From assembly GCA_017418975.1 (NCBI GenBank), contig JAFOMG010000032.1:62001-126000 (forward strand): a stretch of DNA of 64,000 nt, in the 5' to 3' direction. Shown here piece after piece: positions 36,124 to 44,879 of the stretch (the stretch's first letter is position 1; every line of letters begins with the position of its first letter). The translations under genes and the position numbers were made by a program. The DNA is from Sphingomonas sp. (lineage in GTDB: Bacteria > Pseudomonadota > Alphaproteobacteria > Sphingomonadales > Sphingomonadaceae). The notes below the pieces were generated by a model. It had not been told where the DNA came from and did not search any database. It saw only the letters and a program-made list of their open reading frames with translations.

Positions 36124-37929
36124 ATGTGGCGAGGGCTTGCCTGGGGCGTTGGTCTGGCTGCCGCCGTCATTGCCCCGCAGCCCGCTGCCGCCCAGGATTT
36201 CCGCGCCCGCCTGCCCCAGGACGAAGTGATCTATTTCGTCCTGCCCGATCGCTTCGCCAATGGCGATCCGGCCAATGATCGTGGCGGCCTGTCCGGCGAT
36301 CGCGGCACCACCGGCTTCGATCCCGCCGACGCGCGCTATTATCATGGCGGCGACCTGAAGGGGCTCCGGGGGAAGCTCCCCTATCTCCAGGCGCTCGGCA
36401 TCACCGCGATCTGGGTCGCACCGATCTTCGTCAACAAGCCCGTCCAGGGCGGGCCGGGCCAGCAGAGCGCGGGCTATCACGGCTATTGGATCACCGATTT
36501 CGCCCATGTCGATCCGCATTTCGGCACCGATGCCGAGTTCAAGGCGCTGGTCGACGCCGCGCATGGGCGAGGCATGAAAGTCTATATGGACATCGTCGCC
36601 AACCATACGGCGGACGTGATCCAGTATCGCGAATGCGCCGGCGCCGATGCCTGCCCCTATCGCGGCCGCGCGGACTATCCCTATCAGCGCCGGGGCGGCG
36701 TGGACGGTGCGGCGATCAATCCGGGGTTCGCGGGCGATGCGATCGGCACGGCGGCGAATTTCGCGCGCCTGACCGATCCCGGCTATGCCTATACCCCCTT
36801 CGTTCCCGAAGCGGAGAAGGCGGCCAAGCATCCCGCCTGGCTCAACGATCCGATCTATTACCATAATCGCGGGGACTCGACCTTCGCCGGCGAGAGCTCG
36901 ACGATGGGCGATTTCGTCGGGCTCGACGATCTGATGACCGAGAATCCGCGCGTGATCGCGGGCATGATCGACATCTATGGCAGCTGGATCGACCGGTTCG
37001 GCATCGACGGCTTCCGCATCGACACCGCTCGCCACGTGAACCCCGAATTCTGGCGGGCCTTTGTTCCTCCGATGCTGGCGCGGGCCCGGGCTCGGGGCAT
37101 CCCCAATTTCCACATCTTCGGCGAAGTGGCGGACCCCGCCGCCCAGGCCGCGCACACGATCACCGCGATGCTGCCCTCGGTGCTCGACTTCGCCTTCCGC
37201 CAGGCGCTGCTCGACAGCGTTGCCGGGACCAAGGGCACCGATGTGTTCGAGAAGCTGTTCGACGATGACGTGCTCTATGCGCGCGGCTTCGACACGGCGA
37301 TCGCGCTGCCGACGTTCAGCGGCAACCATGACAATGGCCGCTTCGCCTGGTTCGTCCGCAAGGCCTTTCCCCAGGCGAGCGAGGCGGAAGTTCTCCGGCG
37401 GGTACTGCTCTCCAACGCGCTGCTGCTCACGCTGCGCGGCGTGCCGACCATCTATGCCGGCGACGAACAGGGCTTTGCCGGCGGCGCGAACGATGTCGAC
37501 GCGCGCGAGGACCAGTTCGGCAGCAAGGTCGCGCAATATGCCGCGCGCAAGCTGGTCGGCACCGATGCGAGCATCGCCACGCCGCGCTTCGACGAGGCGC
37601 ATCCGATCTTTCGCGCGATCGCCGGCCTGGCGCGCGTCCGCACCGCCACGCCCGCGCTCACCCGCGGACGGCAGGTGCTGCGCGCCCGCGAGGACAAGCC
37701 GGGGCTGCTCGCCTTTTCGCGTTTCGATCCCGTCACCGGCGCCGAAGTGCTGCTCGCCTTCAACACCTCCACCGAGCCGCTGGCCCGTCAGGTCCAGGTC
37801 GAGACTCGCTCCCACCGCTTCCATCCGCTTGCCGGAAGCTGTGCCGCCACGGCCAGCGCGCCCGGCTCCCTTACCATCACCCTGCCGCCGCTCGGATATG
37901 CGGTGTGCGCGGCGGAGACGAAACAGTGA
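36124..37929 (+). CDS. Periplasmic GH13 alpha-amylase
   Basis: With the ATG at 36124 the protein has 601 residues and a good signal peptide (MWRGLAWGVGLAAAVIAPQP, cleaved near AAAQ). Catalytic residues: nucleophile Asp about 300 in DGFRIDTARHV, acid/base Glu about 334 in HIFGEVAD, and Asp about 403 in SGNHDNGRF; also MDIVANHTAD (region I). The sequence VIYFVLPDRFANGDPANDRG, then a C-terminal beta domain, fits secreted maltodextrin-degrading amylases or pullulan hydrolases. The alternative start at 36115 lies in the repeat, and the frame is open up to an ATG at 35950. The stop overlaps the next start by GTGA. Confidence 0.92.
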   Translation: MWRGLAWGVGLAAAVIAPQPAAAQDFRARLPQDEVIYFVLPDRFANGDPANDRGGLSGDRGTTGFDPADARYYHGGDLKGLRGKLPYLQALGITAIWVAPIFVNKPVQGGPGQQSAGYHGYWITDFAHVDPHFGTDAEFKALVDAAHGRGMKVYMDIVANHTADVIQYRECAGADACPYRGRADYPYQRRGGVDGAAINPGFAGDAIGTAANFARLTDPGYAYTPFVPEAEKAAKHPAWLNDPIYYHNRGDSTFAGESSTMGDFVGLDDLMTENPRVIAGMIDIYGSWIDRFGIDGFRIDTARHVNPEFWRAFVPPMLARARARGIPNFHIFGEVADPAAQAAHTITAMLPSVLDFAFRQALLDSVAGTKGTDVFEKLFDDDVLYARGFDTAIALPTFSGNHDNGRFAWFVRKAFPQASEAEVLRRVLLSNALLLTLRGVPTIYAGDEQGFAGGANDVDAREDQFGSKVAQYAARKLVGTDASIATPRFDEAHPIFRAIAGLARVRTATPALTRGRQVLRAREDKPGLLAFSRFDPVTGAEVLLAFNTSTEPLARQVQVETRSHRFHPLAGSCAATASAPGSLTITLPPLGYAVCAAETKQ

Positions 37930-39545
37930 ACCAGCTTGCCGCGAAAGCGGAAACCCGGAATGCGCAGCCATGGTGGCGGGGCGCGGCCATCTACCAGATC
38001 TATCCCCGCAGCTTCTTCGATTCGAATGGCGACGGCATCGGCGACCTGCCCGGCATCACCGCGCGGCTCGATCACATCGCCAGCCTGGGCGTCGACGCGA
38101 TCTGGCTCTCGCCCTTCTTCAAGTCGCCCATGGCCGACTTCGGCTATGACGTGGCCGATTATCGCGACGTCGATCCGATCTTCGGCACGCTCGCCGATTT
38201 CGACGCGCTGATCGCCCGCGCCCATGCGCTGGGGCTGCGCGTGCTGATCGACCAGGTCTGGGCGCATACTTCGGACCAGCATGGCTGGTTCGTCGAGAGC
38301 CGGGCCAGCCGCGCCAATCCCAAGGCCGACTGGTATGTCTGGCACGATGCCAAGCCGGAAGGCTCGCCGCCCACCAACTGGCAGTCGGTCTTCGGCGGCC
38401 CGGCCTGGACCTGGGACGCGCGGCGCGGCCAATATTACATGCACAATTTCCTGAAGGAGCAGCCGCAGCTCAACTGCCATCATCCCGAAGTGCAGGCGGA
38501 ACTGCTCGCGATCACGCGCTTCTGGCTGGATCGTGGCGTGGACGGCTTTCGCATCGATGCGATCAACTTCTCGATGCACGATCCCGAATTCCGCGACAAT
38601 CCGCCGGCGCCCGACGACGGAACGCAGCGCACGCGCCCGTTCGATTTCCAGCTGCACATCTACAATCAGAGCCATGCCGACATCCCCGGCTTCCTCGAGC
38701 GGCTGCGCGGAGTGTTCGACGAATATCCCGATCGCTTCACCGTCGCCGAAGTGGGCGGCGCGGACGCGGACCGCGAGATGAAGCTGTTCACCGCGGGCGG
38801 CAACCGGCTCAACACCGCCTATGGCTTCGACTTCCTCTATGCCCCCCGCCTGAGCGCGGCGGGTGTGCGCGCGGCGCTGCAGAACTGGCCGGCCGGCGGC
38901 AGCTGGCCCAGCTGGGCGTTCGAGAACCACGACGCGCCGCGCGCGGTGTCGCGCTGGACCCGGCCGGAGGCGGCGGACGCGTTCGCGCGGATGAAGATGC
39001 TGCTGCTCGCGGCGCTGCGCGGCAACATCTTCCTCTATTATGGCGAGGAGCTGGGGCTCGACCAGGTCGAGATTCCGTTCGAGGCGCTGCAGGATCCCGA
39101 GGCGATCGCCAACTGGCCGCGCACCCTGTCGCGCGACGGCGCACGCACGCCGATGCCCTGGTCGGCGACCGCGCCCGAGCTCGGCTTCACCAGCGGCAAG
39201 CCCTGGCTGCCGCTCGGCCCCAACCATGCCGCGCTGGCGGTGGACGTGCAGGATGCCGATCCGGCTTCGCTGCTCGCCTGGACGCGCCGGGTGCTGGCGC
39301 TGCGCGGCGCCTCGCCCGCGCTCCGCACCGGCGACATCGCCTTTCTCGACGCGCCGGGCGAACTGCTCGCGTTCGAGCGCGAGGCGGAGGGCGAGCGCCT
39401 GCTCTGCCTGTTCAACCTGGGCGATGCCGCGCAGCGCTGGGCGCCGGCGAACCCGTCTCATTGGCGCCCGCTGCTCGCGACCGGCACTGTCGGCGACTGG
39501 ACTTTCGCATCCCATTCCGGGCTGATCGCCCGCTACGAAGCCTGA
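37926..39545 (+). CDS. Cytoplasmic GH13 alpha-glucosidase (oligo-1,6-glucosidase/maltase type)
   Basis: The 539-residue protein starts at GTG 37926 after CGGAGACG. It lacks a signal peptide and opens with WWRGAAIYQIYPRSFFDSNG, the standard start of GH13 alpha-glucosidases. Catalytic residues: Asp about 211 (DGFRIDAINF), Glu about 275 (FTVAEVGGAD), Asp about 336 (FENHDAPR). QVWAHTSDQHGWF is region I. It releases glucose from the non-reducing end of imported maltooligosaccharides in the cytoplasm, after passage through the MalY-like carrier encoded at the end of this operon. Confidence 0.93.
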   Translation: MNQLAAKAETRNAQPWWRGAAIYQIYPRSFFDSNGDGIGDLPGITARLDHIASLGVDAIWLSPFFKSPMADFGYDVADYRDVDPIFGTLADFDALIARAHALGLRVLIDQVWAHTSDQHGWFVESRASRANPKADWYVWHDAKPEGSPPTNWQSVFGGPAWTWDARRGQYYMHNFLKEQPQLNCHHPEVQAELLAITRFWLDRGVDGFRIDAINFSMHDPEFRDNPPAPDDGTQRTRPFDFQLHIYNQSHADIPGFLERLRGVFDEYPDRFTVAEVGGADADREMKLFTAGGNRLNTAYGFDFLYAPRLSAAGVRAALQNWPAGGSWPSWAFENHDAPRAVSRWTRPEAADAFARMKMLLLAALRGNIFLYYGEELGLDQVEIPFEALQDPEAIANWPRTLSRDGARTPMPWSATAPELGFTSGKPWLPLGPNHAALAVDVQDADPASLLAWTRRVLALRGASPALRTGDIAFLDAPGELLAFEREAEGERLLCLFNLGDAAQRWAPANPSHWRPLLATGTVGDWTFASHSGLIARYEA

Positions 39546-39554
39546 GGAGAAACC

Positions 39555-41639
39555 ATGAAGCTCGCCCCCCTCGCGCTGGCGTTCGCCGCCTTCACCTTCA
39601 CGGCGCCCGCGCTGGCGCAGGACGATCTGTCGCAGAAGCGGGACGGCAATGTCGTCGCCCGCGCCGCCTCGCCCGACGGCAGGATCACCGTGACCGTCAG
39701 CATCGATGGCGATGGCCGGGCCAGCTATGCGGTGCAGCGCGCCGGCAAGCCGCTGCTCACCGACAGCCGGCTGGGCTTCCTGTTCACCGACGCGCCGAAG
39801 CTCGACCGCAACCTGGCGCTGGTCGAAGTGAAGCGCGACAAGGCGGACACCAGCTGGACCCAGCCTTTCGGCGAATGGACCACGATCCGCGACAACCATA
39901 ATGAGATGACCGTGCGGCTGCGCGAGCGGGCCGATCTCGCGCGCGAGATGGACGTGACCTTCCGCATCTTCGACGACGGCGTCGGCTTCCGCTACACGCT
40001 GCCCGCCCAGCCCAACCTCAAGCATGCCAACATCGCCGACGAGCTGACCGAGTTCGCCTTTGCCGAGCCGGGCACGGCCTGGTGGAAGCCGGCCTATCTG
40101 TGGAACCGCGAGGAATATCTCTACAACAAGACCCCGCTCGACGCGGTCGGCACCGCGCAGACGGTGATGACGGTCAAGCTGGCCGGCGGCACCCATGTCG
40201 CGCTGCACGAGGCGGCGCTGGTCGATTATTCGGCGATGAACCTGGCACGCGCCGAGGGAAACACCTTCAAGGCCTCGCTCACGCCGGGCGCCGGCGCGGC
40301 GAAGGTGTCGCGCGATGCGGGCTTCTCGACGCCGTGGCGCACCATCGCCATCGCTGACGACGCGGCCGGCCTCTATGCCGCCAGCCGCATCGGCCTGAAC
40401 CTCAACGCGCCGAACAAGCTGGGCGATGTCTCCTGGATCAGGCCGGGCAAGTTCGTCGGCGTGTGGTGGAACATGATCAAGGGCGAATGGACCTGGTCGC
40501 GCGGGCCCAAGCACGGCGCCACCACCGCGCATGTGAAGCAATATATCGACTTCGCCGCGGCGAACGGCATCCCCGGCGTGCTCGTCGAGGGCTGGAACAT
40601 CGGCTGGGACGGCAACTGGTTCGGCAATGGCAACGAGATGCAGTTCGACCGGCCGACCGAGGATTTCGATGCCGCCGAGCTGGCACGCTACGCCAAGGCC
40701 AAGGGCGTCTATCTGATCGGTCACAACGAGACCGGCGGCTCGGCCAGCCATTATGACAGCCAGCTCGACCGCGCGTTCAGCTATGCCCGGGACCACGGCA
40801 TCCCGGTGGTGAAGACCGGCTATGTGACCGACGCGGCGCAGATCGAGCGGGTCGATCCCGACGGCACGCAGCACCGCGAATGGCATGAGGGCCAGTGGAT
40901 GGTGAACCACCATCTGCGCGTGGTGGAGACGGCGGCCAGATACCATGTCTCGATCGACAGCCATGAGCCGGTGAAGGACACCGGCCTGCGCCGCACCTGG
41001 CCGAACTGGGTGGCGCGCGAGGGCGGGCGCGGCATGGAATACAACGCCTGGGAGGGTGGCAAGAACCCGCCCGAGCACGAAGCGAACATGGTCTTCACCC
41101 AGCTGCTCGGCGGGCCGATGGACTTCACGCCCGGCGTGCTGAGCCTGAGCGGCTCGAACGGCTCGGCGATCCAGTCGACCGTCGCGAAGCAGCTCGCGCT
41201 CTACGTGGTGCTCTATTCGCCGGTGGTGATGGCGGCCGACACGCCGGAGAACTATGCGAAATACCCGCGCGAGATGAAGTTCATCCGCGACGTGCCGACC
41301 GACTGGAGCGATACGCGCGTGCTCAACGGCGAGGTCGGCGACTATGCGACGATCGTCCGCAAGGCCAGGGGCAGCGACGACTGGTATCTGGGCGCGGTCG
41401 GCGACGAGCAGGCGCGCAGCTCGGTGGTGACGCTCGACTTCCTCGATGCCGGCAAGACCTATGTCGCCGAGATCTATCGCGACGGTCCCGGCGCCGACTA
41501 CCGCACCGATGCCCGCCATGCGATCACGATCGAGAGCAGGCCGGTGAAGCAGGGCGACACGCTGACAATCGCGCTGGCGCCGGGCGGCGGCGAGGCGATC
41601 CGCTTCGTCGCGCCGGGCAAGAAGGCGCGGCGGCGATGA
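39555..41639 (+). CDS. GH97 alpha-glucosidase (SusB-like)
   Basis: The 694-residue protein has a signal peptide (LALAFAAFTFTAPALAQ). The N-terminal beta-super-sandwich (MDVTFRIFDDGVGFRYTLP) is followed by a catalytic barrel with VLVEGWNIGWDGNW, DSHEPVKDTGLRRTWPN and NAWEGGKNPPEHEAN, the glutamate-bearing segments of inverting SusB-type enzymes, and a small C-terminal domain. GH97 inverting members hydrolyse alpha-1,4 and other alpha-glucosidic bonds of starch fragments in the periplasm with calcium. Ribosome site GAGGAGAAACC lies before the ATG, 9 bases after the previous stop. The last 4 bases overlap the MFS gene. Confidence 0.93.
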   Translation: MKLAPLALAFAAFTFTAPALAQDDLSQKRDGNVVARAASPDGRITVTVSIDGDGRASYAVQRAGKPLLTDSRLGFLFTDAPKLDRNLALVEVKRDKADTSWTQPFGEWTTIRDNHNEMTVRLRERADLAREMDVTFRIFDDGVGFRYTLPAQPNLKHANIADELTEFAFAEPGTAWWKPAYLWNREEYLYNKTPLDAVGTAQTVMTVKLAGGTHVALHEAALVDYSAMNLARAEGNTFKASLTPGAGAAKVSRDAGFSTPWRTIAIADDAAGLYAASRIGLNLNAPNKLGDVSWIRPGKFVGVWWNMIKGEWTWSRGPKHGATTAHVKQYIDFAAANGIPGVLVEGWNIGWDGNWFGNGNEMQFDRPTEDFDAAELARYAKAKGVYLIGHNETGGSASHYDSQLDRAFSYARDHGIPVVKTGYVTDAAQIERVDPDGTQHREWHEGQWMVNHHLRVVETAARYHVSIDSHEPVKDTGLRRTWPNWVAREGGRGMEYNAWEGGKNPPEHEANMVFTQLLGGPMDFTPGVLSLSGSNGSAIQSTVAKQLALYVVLYSPVVMAADTPENYAKYPREMKFIRDVPTDWSDTRVLNGEVGDYATIVRKARGSDDWYLGAVGDEQARSSVVTLDFLDAGKTYVAEIYRDGPGADYRTDARHAITIESRPVKQGDTLTIALAPGGGEAIRFVAPGKKARRR

Positions 41640-43102
41640 ACTCGGCCGGGGGGCGGCCGCGCCAGGGGTTCGCGGGGCTGTGGAATATCAGCTTCGGTTT
41701 CCTGGGCATCCAGATCGGCTTCGCGCTGCAGAACGCGAACATGAGCCGCGTCTTCCAGTCGCTGGGCGAGAGCATCGACAATCTCCCGCTGCTGTGGGTC
41801 GCCGCCCCGCTCACCGGACTGCTCGTCCAGCCGGTCATCGGCCATTATTCGGACCGGACCTGGGGCCGGTTCGGCCGCCGGCGGCCCTATTTCCTGGCCG
41901 GCGCGGTGCTGGCGACGCTGGCGCTGTTCGCCATGCCCAACGCGCCGGTGCTGCTGGTCGCCGCGCTGCTGCTCTGGGTGCTCGACGCCTCGCTCAACGT
42001 CGCGATGGAGCCGTTCCGCGCGTTCGTCGGCGACATGCTCGACAAGACGCAGCACACCGCCGGCTATGCGGTCCAGACCGCCTTTATCGGCGCCGGCGCG
42101 GTGATCGGATCGGCGACGCCCTGGCTGCTCGATCATCTCGGCGTGTCGAACGTCGCGGCGGCCGGCGGCCTGCCCGATACGGTGCGCTGGAGCTTCTATC
42201 TCGGCGGCGCGGCGCTGCTGCTCGCGGTGCTGTGGACCGTCCTCACCACCCGCGAATATTCGCCGGAAGAAATGGCGGCGTTCGACGGCCCGCGCGCCGA
42301 AGCGCCGCGTCCGGCGCCGCCGGCCACGATCGGCGCGGGCATCCCGTGGCTGGTCGGCGGCGCGGCGCTCGGCGCGCTCGTCTTCGTCCTGAGGCTGGAG
42401 AAGGAGCTCTACCTGCTCGCCGGCCTGCTCGCCGCCTTCGGCCTCGCCCGGATGGTCACGGCGGTGACGAAGGCGGGCATCCTGGGCGATCTGATGGGCG
42501 ATTTCTCCGGCATGCCGCCGATGATGAAGCGGCTCGCGCTCGTCCAGTTCTTCAGCTGGTCCGCATTGTTCATCATGTGGGTCTACACCACGCCCGTGGT
42601 GGCGCAGTATGTCTTCCACGCGCCGGATACCACCGGCGCCCTGTATAACGAGGCGGGCAATTGGGTCGGCATCCTGCTCGCCGCGCAGAATGCCGTCGCC
42701 ACGCTCGCCGCGCTGTTCCTGCTCCGTCCGCTCGCCGCCCGGGTCGGCAAGGTGCGCGCCCATGCGATCGCGCTGGCGCTCGGCGCGCTCGGCTATGCCG
42801 GCTTCCTGGTGCTGCGCGACGCCCATGCGCTGCTCGTCGCCGAGATCGGGATCGGCATCGCCTGGGCCTCGATCCTCGCCATGCCCTATGCGATCCTCGC
42901 CTCGGCGCTGCCCCAGGCCAAGCTCGGCGTGTACATGGGCCTGTTCAACATCTTCATCGTCATCCCCCAGCTGCTCGTCGCCACGCTGATCGGCACGGTG
43001 ATGCGCCACCTCTTCCCGGGGCAGCCGATCTGGACGATGGCGATCGCGGCGGTGGTGATGCTGCTGGCGGCGCTGGCGACGCTGCGGGTGCGCGAGGCCT
43101 AG
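41636..43102 (+). CDS. MFS maltose/maltodextrin carrier, MalY-like
   Basis: The 488-residue inner-membrane protein of the SUC/GPH-type sugar symporters has the conserved motifs LWNISFGFLGIQIGFALQNAN, VIGHYSDRTWGRFGRRRPYF and ALNV-type helix contacts (LDASLNVAMEPFRAFVGD). The same motif set marks Caulobacter MalY and plant sucrose carriers. Its position at the end of the alpha-glucan operon, coupled to the GH97 gene by ATGA, fits maltose/maltodextrin import. The stop codon shares CTAG with the stop of the convergent next gene. Confidence 0.9.
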   Translation: MNSAGGRPRQGFAGLWNISFGFLGIQIGFALQNANMSRVFQSLGESIDNLPLLWVAAPLTGLLVQPVIGHYSDRTWGRFGRRRPYFLAGAVLATLALFAMPNAPVLLVAALLLWVLDASLNVAMEPFRAFVGDMLDKTQHTAGYAVQTAFIGAGAVIGSATPWLLDHLGVSNVAAAGGLPDTVRWSFYLGGAALLLAVLWTVLTTREYSPEEMAAFDGPRAEAPRPAPPATIGAGIPWLVGGAALGALVFVLRLEKELYLLAGLLAAFGLARMVTAVTKAGILGDLMGDFSGMPPMMKRLALVQFFSWSALFIMWVYTTPVVAQYVFHAPDTTGALYNEAGNWVGILLAAQNAVATLAALFLLRPLAARVGKVRAHAIALALGALGYAGFLVLRDAHALLVAEIGIGIAWASILAMPYAILASALPQAKLGVYMGLFNIFIVIPQLLVATLIGTVMRHLFPGQPIWTMAIAAVVMLLAALATLRVREA

Positions 43103-44283
43103 CCCCGCTTCCCCGCGAACTGGATCGCCACCGCCACCGCCGCGAACCCTGCGCCGAGCAGCGATACTGCGTTCCAGCCCCCCAGCGCCCAGGCCCAGGT
43201 CGCCGCGCCGGAACCGGTGGCGCCGCCGATGAACATCGCGCCCATGAAGATGGTGTTGAGCCGCGCCCGCGCCTCGGGCCGCAGCGCATAGACGATGTGC
43301 TGATGCGAGACGAGCGCGCCCTGCACGCCGAAATCGAGCAGGAGCACGCCGATCACCATGCCGGGGATCGTGGGCCAGAGCCCGTTGAACGCCCAGCCGG
43401 CGAGCACTGCCGCCGCGCCGAGCAGGATCACCGGGCGCGGTCCCCGCCGGTCCGCGATCCGCCCGGCGATCGGGGCGGCGAGCACGCCCGCCGCGCCGAC
43501 CACGCCGAACAGGCCGGCCACTTCGGCCCCCAGCCCGAAGTCCGGCTGCTGCAGGCGCAGTGCCAGGATCGTCCAGAAGCCGCTGAATGCAGCGAAGAGC
43601 AGGCCCTGGGTGATCGCCGCCCGGCGCAACGCGGCGAATTCGCGCCACAAGCCGCCGAGCGAGCGGAGCAATTGATGGTAGCGCAGGTCCGAATCCGGCG
43701 CGCTGTGCGGCAGGGTCAGCGCCATGACGCCGCCCGCGGCGAGCGCCAGCGGCACGCCCAGCCAGAACATCTCCCGCCAGCCGGCATGCGCCGCGACGAA
43801 GCCGGCAAGCGTGCGGCTTAGCAGGATGCCGCAGAGCAGCCCGGCCATCACCGTTCCCACCACCGCGCCGCGCCGTTCGGGCGCGGCCAGATGGGCGGCC
43901 AGCGGCACGATCTGCTGCGCCACGGTGGCGGCGAACCCCACCGCGATCGAGGCGGCGATCACCAGCGCGGCGCTGGGCGCGATCGCGGCCAGCATCAGCG
44001 CGCCCGCCAGCACGACGAACTGGATCGCGATCAGCCGCTTGCGCTCGACCAGATCGCCCAGCGGCACCAGCAGGAACAGGCCCAGCGCGTAGCCGATCTG
44101 GGTGGCGGTGGGCACCAGCACGGTCAGCGCGCCGGGCAGGTCGCGCTGCATCACCCCCAGCATCGGCTGGCAATAATAGATGTTGGCGACCGCGATCCCG
44201 GTGGCGGCCGCCATGGCGAAGATCAGCGGACGGCCTAGCCGGTCCGGCGCGGCGCCGGCGGCCTGGGGCAGGGGGGTGGTCAT
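43099..44283 (-). CDS. MFS exporter (drug/metabolite type)
   Basis: The 394-residue protein has 12 hydrophobic segments. VANIYYCQPMLGVMQRDL, GYALGLFLLVPLGDLVERKR and GRIADRRGPRPVILLG mark the YnfM/NepI/MdtL-type efflux branch of MFS. It converges on the sugar carrier with stops sharing a CTAG palindrome, so it does not belong to the sugar operon. Substrate unknown. Confidence 0.85.
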   Translation of the reverse strand: MTTPLPQAAGAAPDRLGRPLIFAMAAATGIAVANIYYCQPMLGVMQRDLPGALTVLVPTATQIGYALGLFLLVPLGDLVERKRLIAIQFVVLAGALMLAAIAPSAALVIAASIAVGFAATVAQQIVPLAAHLAAPERRGAVVGTVMAGLLCGILLSRTLAGFVAAHAGWREMFWLGVPLALAAGGVMALTLPHSAPDSDLRYHQLLRSLGGLWREFAALRRAAITQGLLFAAFSGFWTILALRLQQPDFGLGAEVAGLFGVVGAAGVLAAPIAGRIADRRGPRPVILLGAAAVLAGWAFNGLWPTIPGMVIGVLLLDFGVQGALVSHQHIVYALRPEARARLNTIFMGAMFIGGATGSGAATWAWALGGWNAVSLLGAGFAAVAVAIQFAGKRG

Positions 44284-44300
44284 GGATGCTCCGGGGGAAA

Positions 44301-44600
44301 TCAGATGTAGCGCGGAATGGGGCCCAGCTGGGGTGTCTGGTCGGGCAGTTCAACCACCAGTTCGTCGACATAGCACCAGCCCCAGCCTTCCGGAGGGTCA
44401 TAGCCTTCGATGATCGGGTGGCGCGTCGCACGGAAATGCGCGGTGGCGTGGCGATGCGGGCTCTGGTCGCAGCAGCCGACATGGCCGCAGGCCCGGCACA
44501 GGCGCAGATGCACCCAGGGGCTGCCGATCGCCAGGCACTCCTCGCAGCCGCGCGCGCTGGGCGTGACCTGGTTGACGGTCATCACGTGGCGGCATTCCAT
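44301..44600 (-). CDS. UBP-type zinc-finger protein
   Basis: This 99-residue protein consists almost wholly of a UBP/BUZ zinc finger: CEECLAIGSPWVHLRLCRAC, GHVGCCDQSPHRHATAHFRA, then TRHPIIEGYDPPEGWGWCY. All expected Cys/His ligands are present. In eukaryotes this fold binds the free ubiquitin C-terminus; bacterial stand-alone versions have unknown function. AAGGGAG precedes the ATG. The preceding gene on this strand would be divergent from the ABC exporter region. No signal peptide, so it is cytoplasmic. Confidence 0.9.
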   Translation of the reverse strand: MECRHVMTVNQVTPSARGCEECLAIGSPWVHLRLCRACGHVGCCDQSPHRHATAHFRATRHPIIEGYDPPEGWGWCYVDELVVELPDQTPQLGPIPRYI

Positions 44601-44729
44601 CGCCGTGGCTCCCTTCGGGTTCGGTCGAGCCCTTGTCGCAGCTATGGCGGCGAGTGCCAACGGCTTGCCAGCCACACGCGATGTCGCTACATCTCGCGCT
44701 CGTTCCACTGCGAAGAAGGGAGGGCGTAA

Positions 44730-44792
44730 ATGACAGATGTTACCACACGCCTTCCGGGTGCGTTCCGCACCATCGGGCGCTTCCACCACTAG
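44730..44792 (+). CDS. Putative 20-residue leader peptide upstream of the ABC exporter
   Basis: An ATG with a very strong ribosome site (GAAGGGAGGG, 5-6 bases away) opens a short frame encoding MTDVTTRLPGAFRTIGRFHH and a TAG stop. It lies 87 bases before the ABC exporter gene. Downstream CCTCCC elements (about 44803 and 44818) are complementary to its GGGAGG, so pairing could hide or expose the site. It may be a leader peptide; no homologue is known to me. Confidence 0.4.
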   Translation: MTDVTTRLPGAFRTIGRFHH

Positions 44793-44849
44793 GTCCTGAA
44801 GCCTCCCTGATCCGGGTTCCTCCCGCATCACCCCTATCGATATCGCATT

Positions 44850-44879
44850 GGAGACGGCGCTTCGGCGCCGGTTCACGAC
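44850..44879 (+). promoter_or_regulatory. Ribosome site separated from the start by a UUCG hairpin
   Basis: GGAG (44850-44853) is 26 bases from the ATG at 44880, too far for normal use. CGGCGC-TTCG-GCGCCG (44855-44870) between them folds into a 6-bp stem with the extra-stable UUCG tetraloop. Folding brings the effective distance to about 10 bases. The element is thus a structural ribosome-site bridge and a possible control point. Confidence 0.5.

Noticed and set aside
37788..41519. 1243-codon open frame antisense to the amylase, glucosidase and GH97 genes
   Set aside because: It crosses three well-supported genes and has low-complexity His/Arg/Gly composition. No domain is recognisable.
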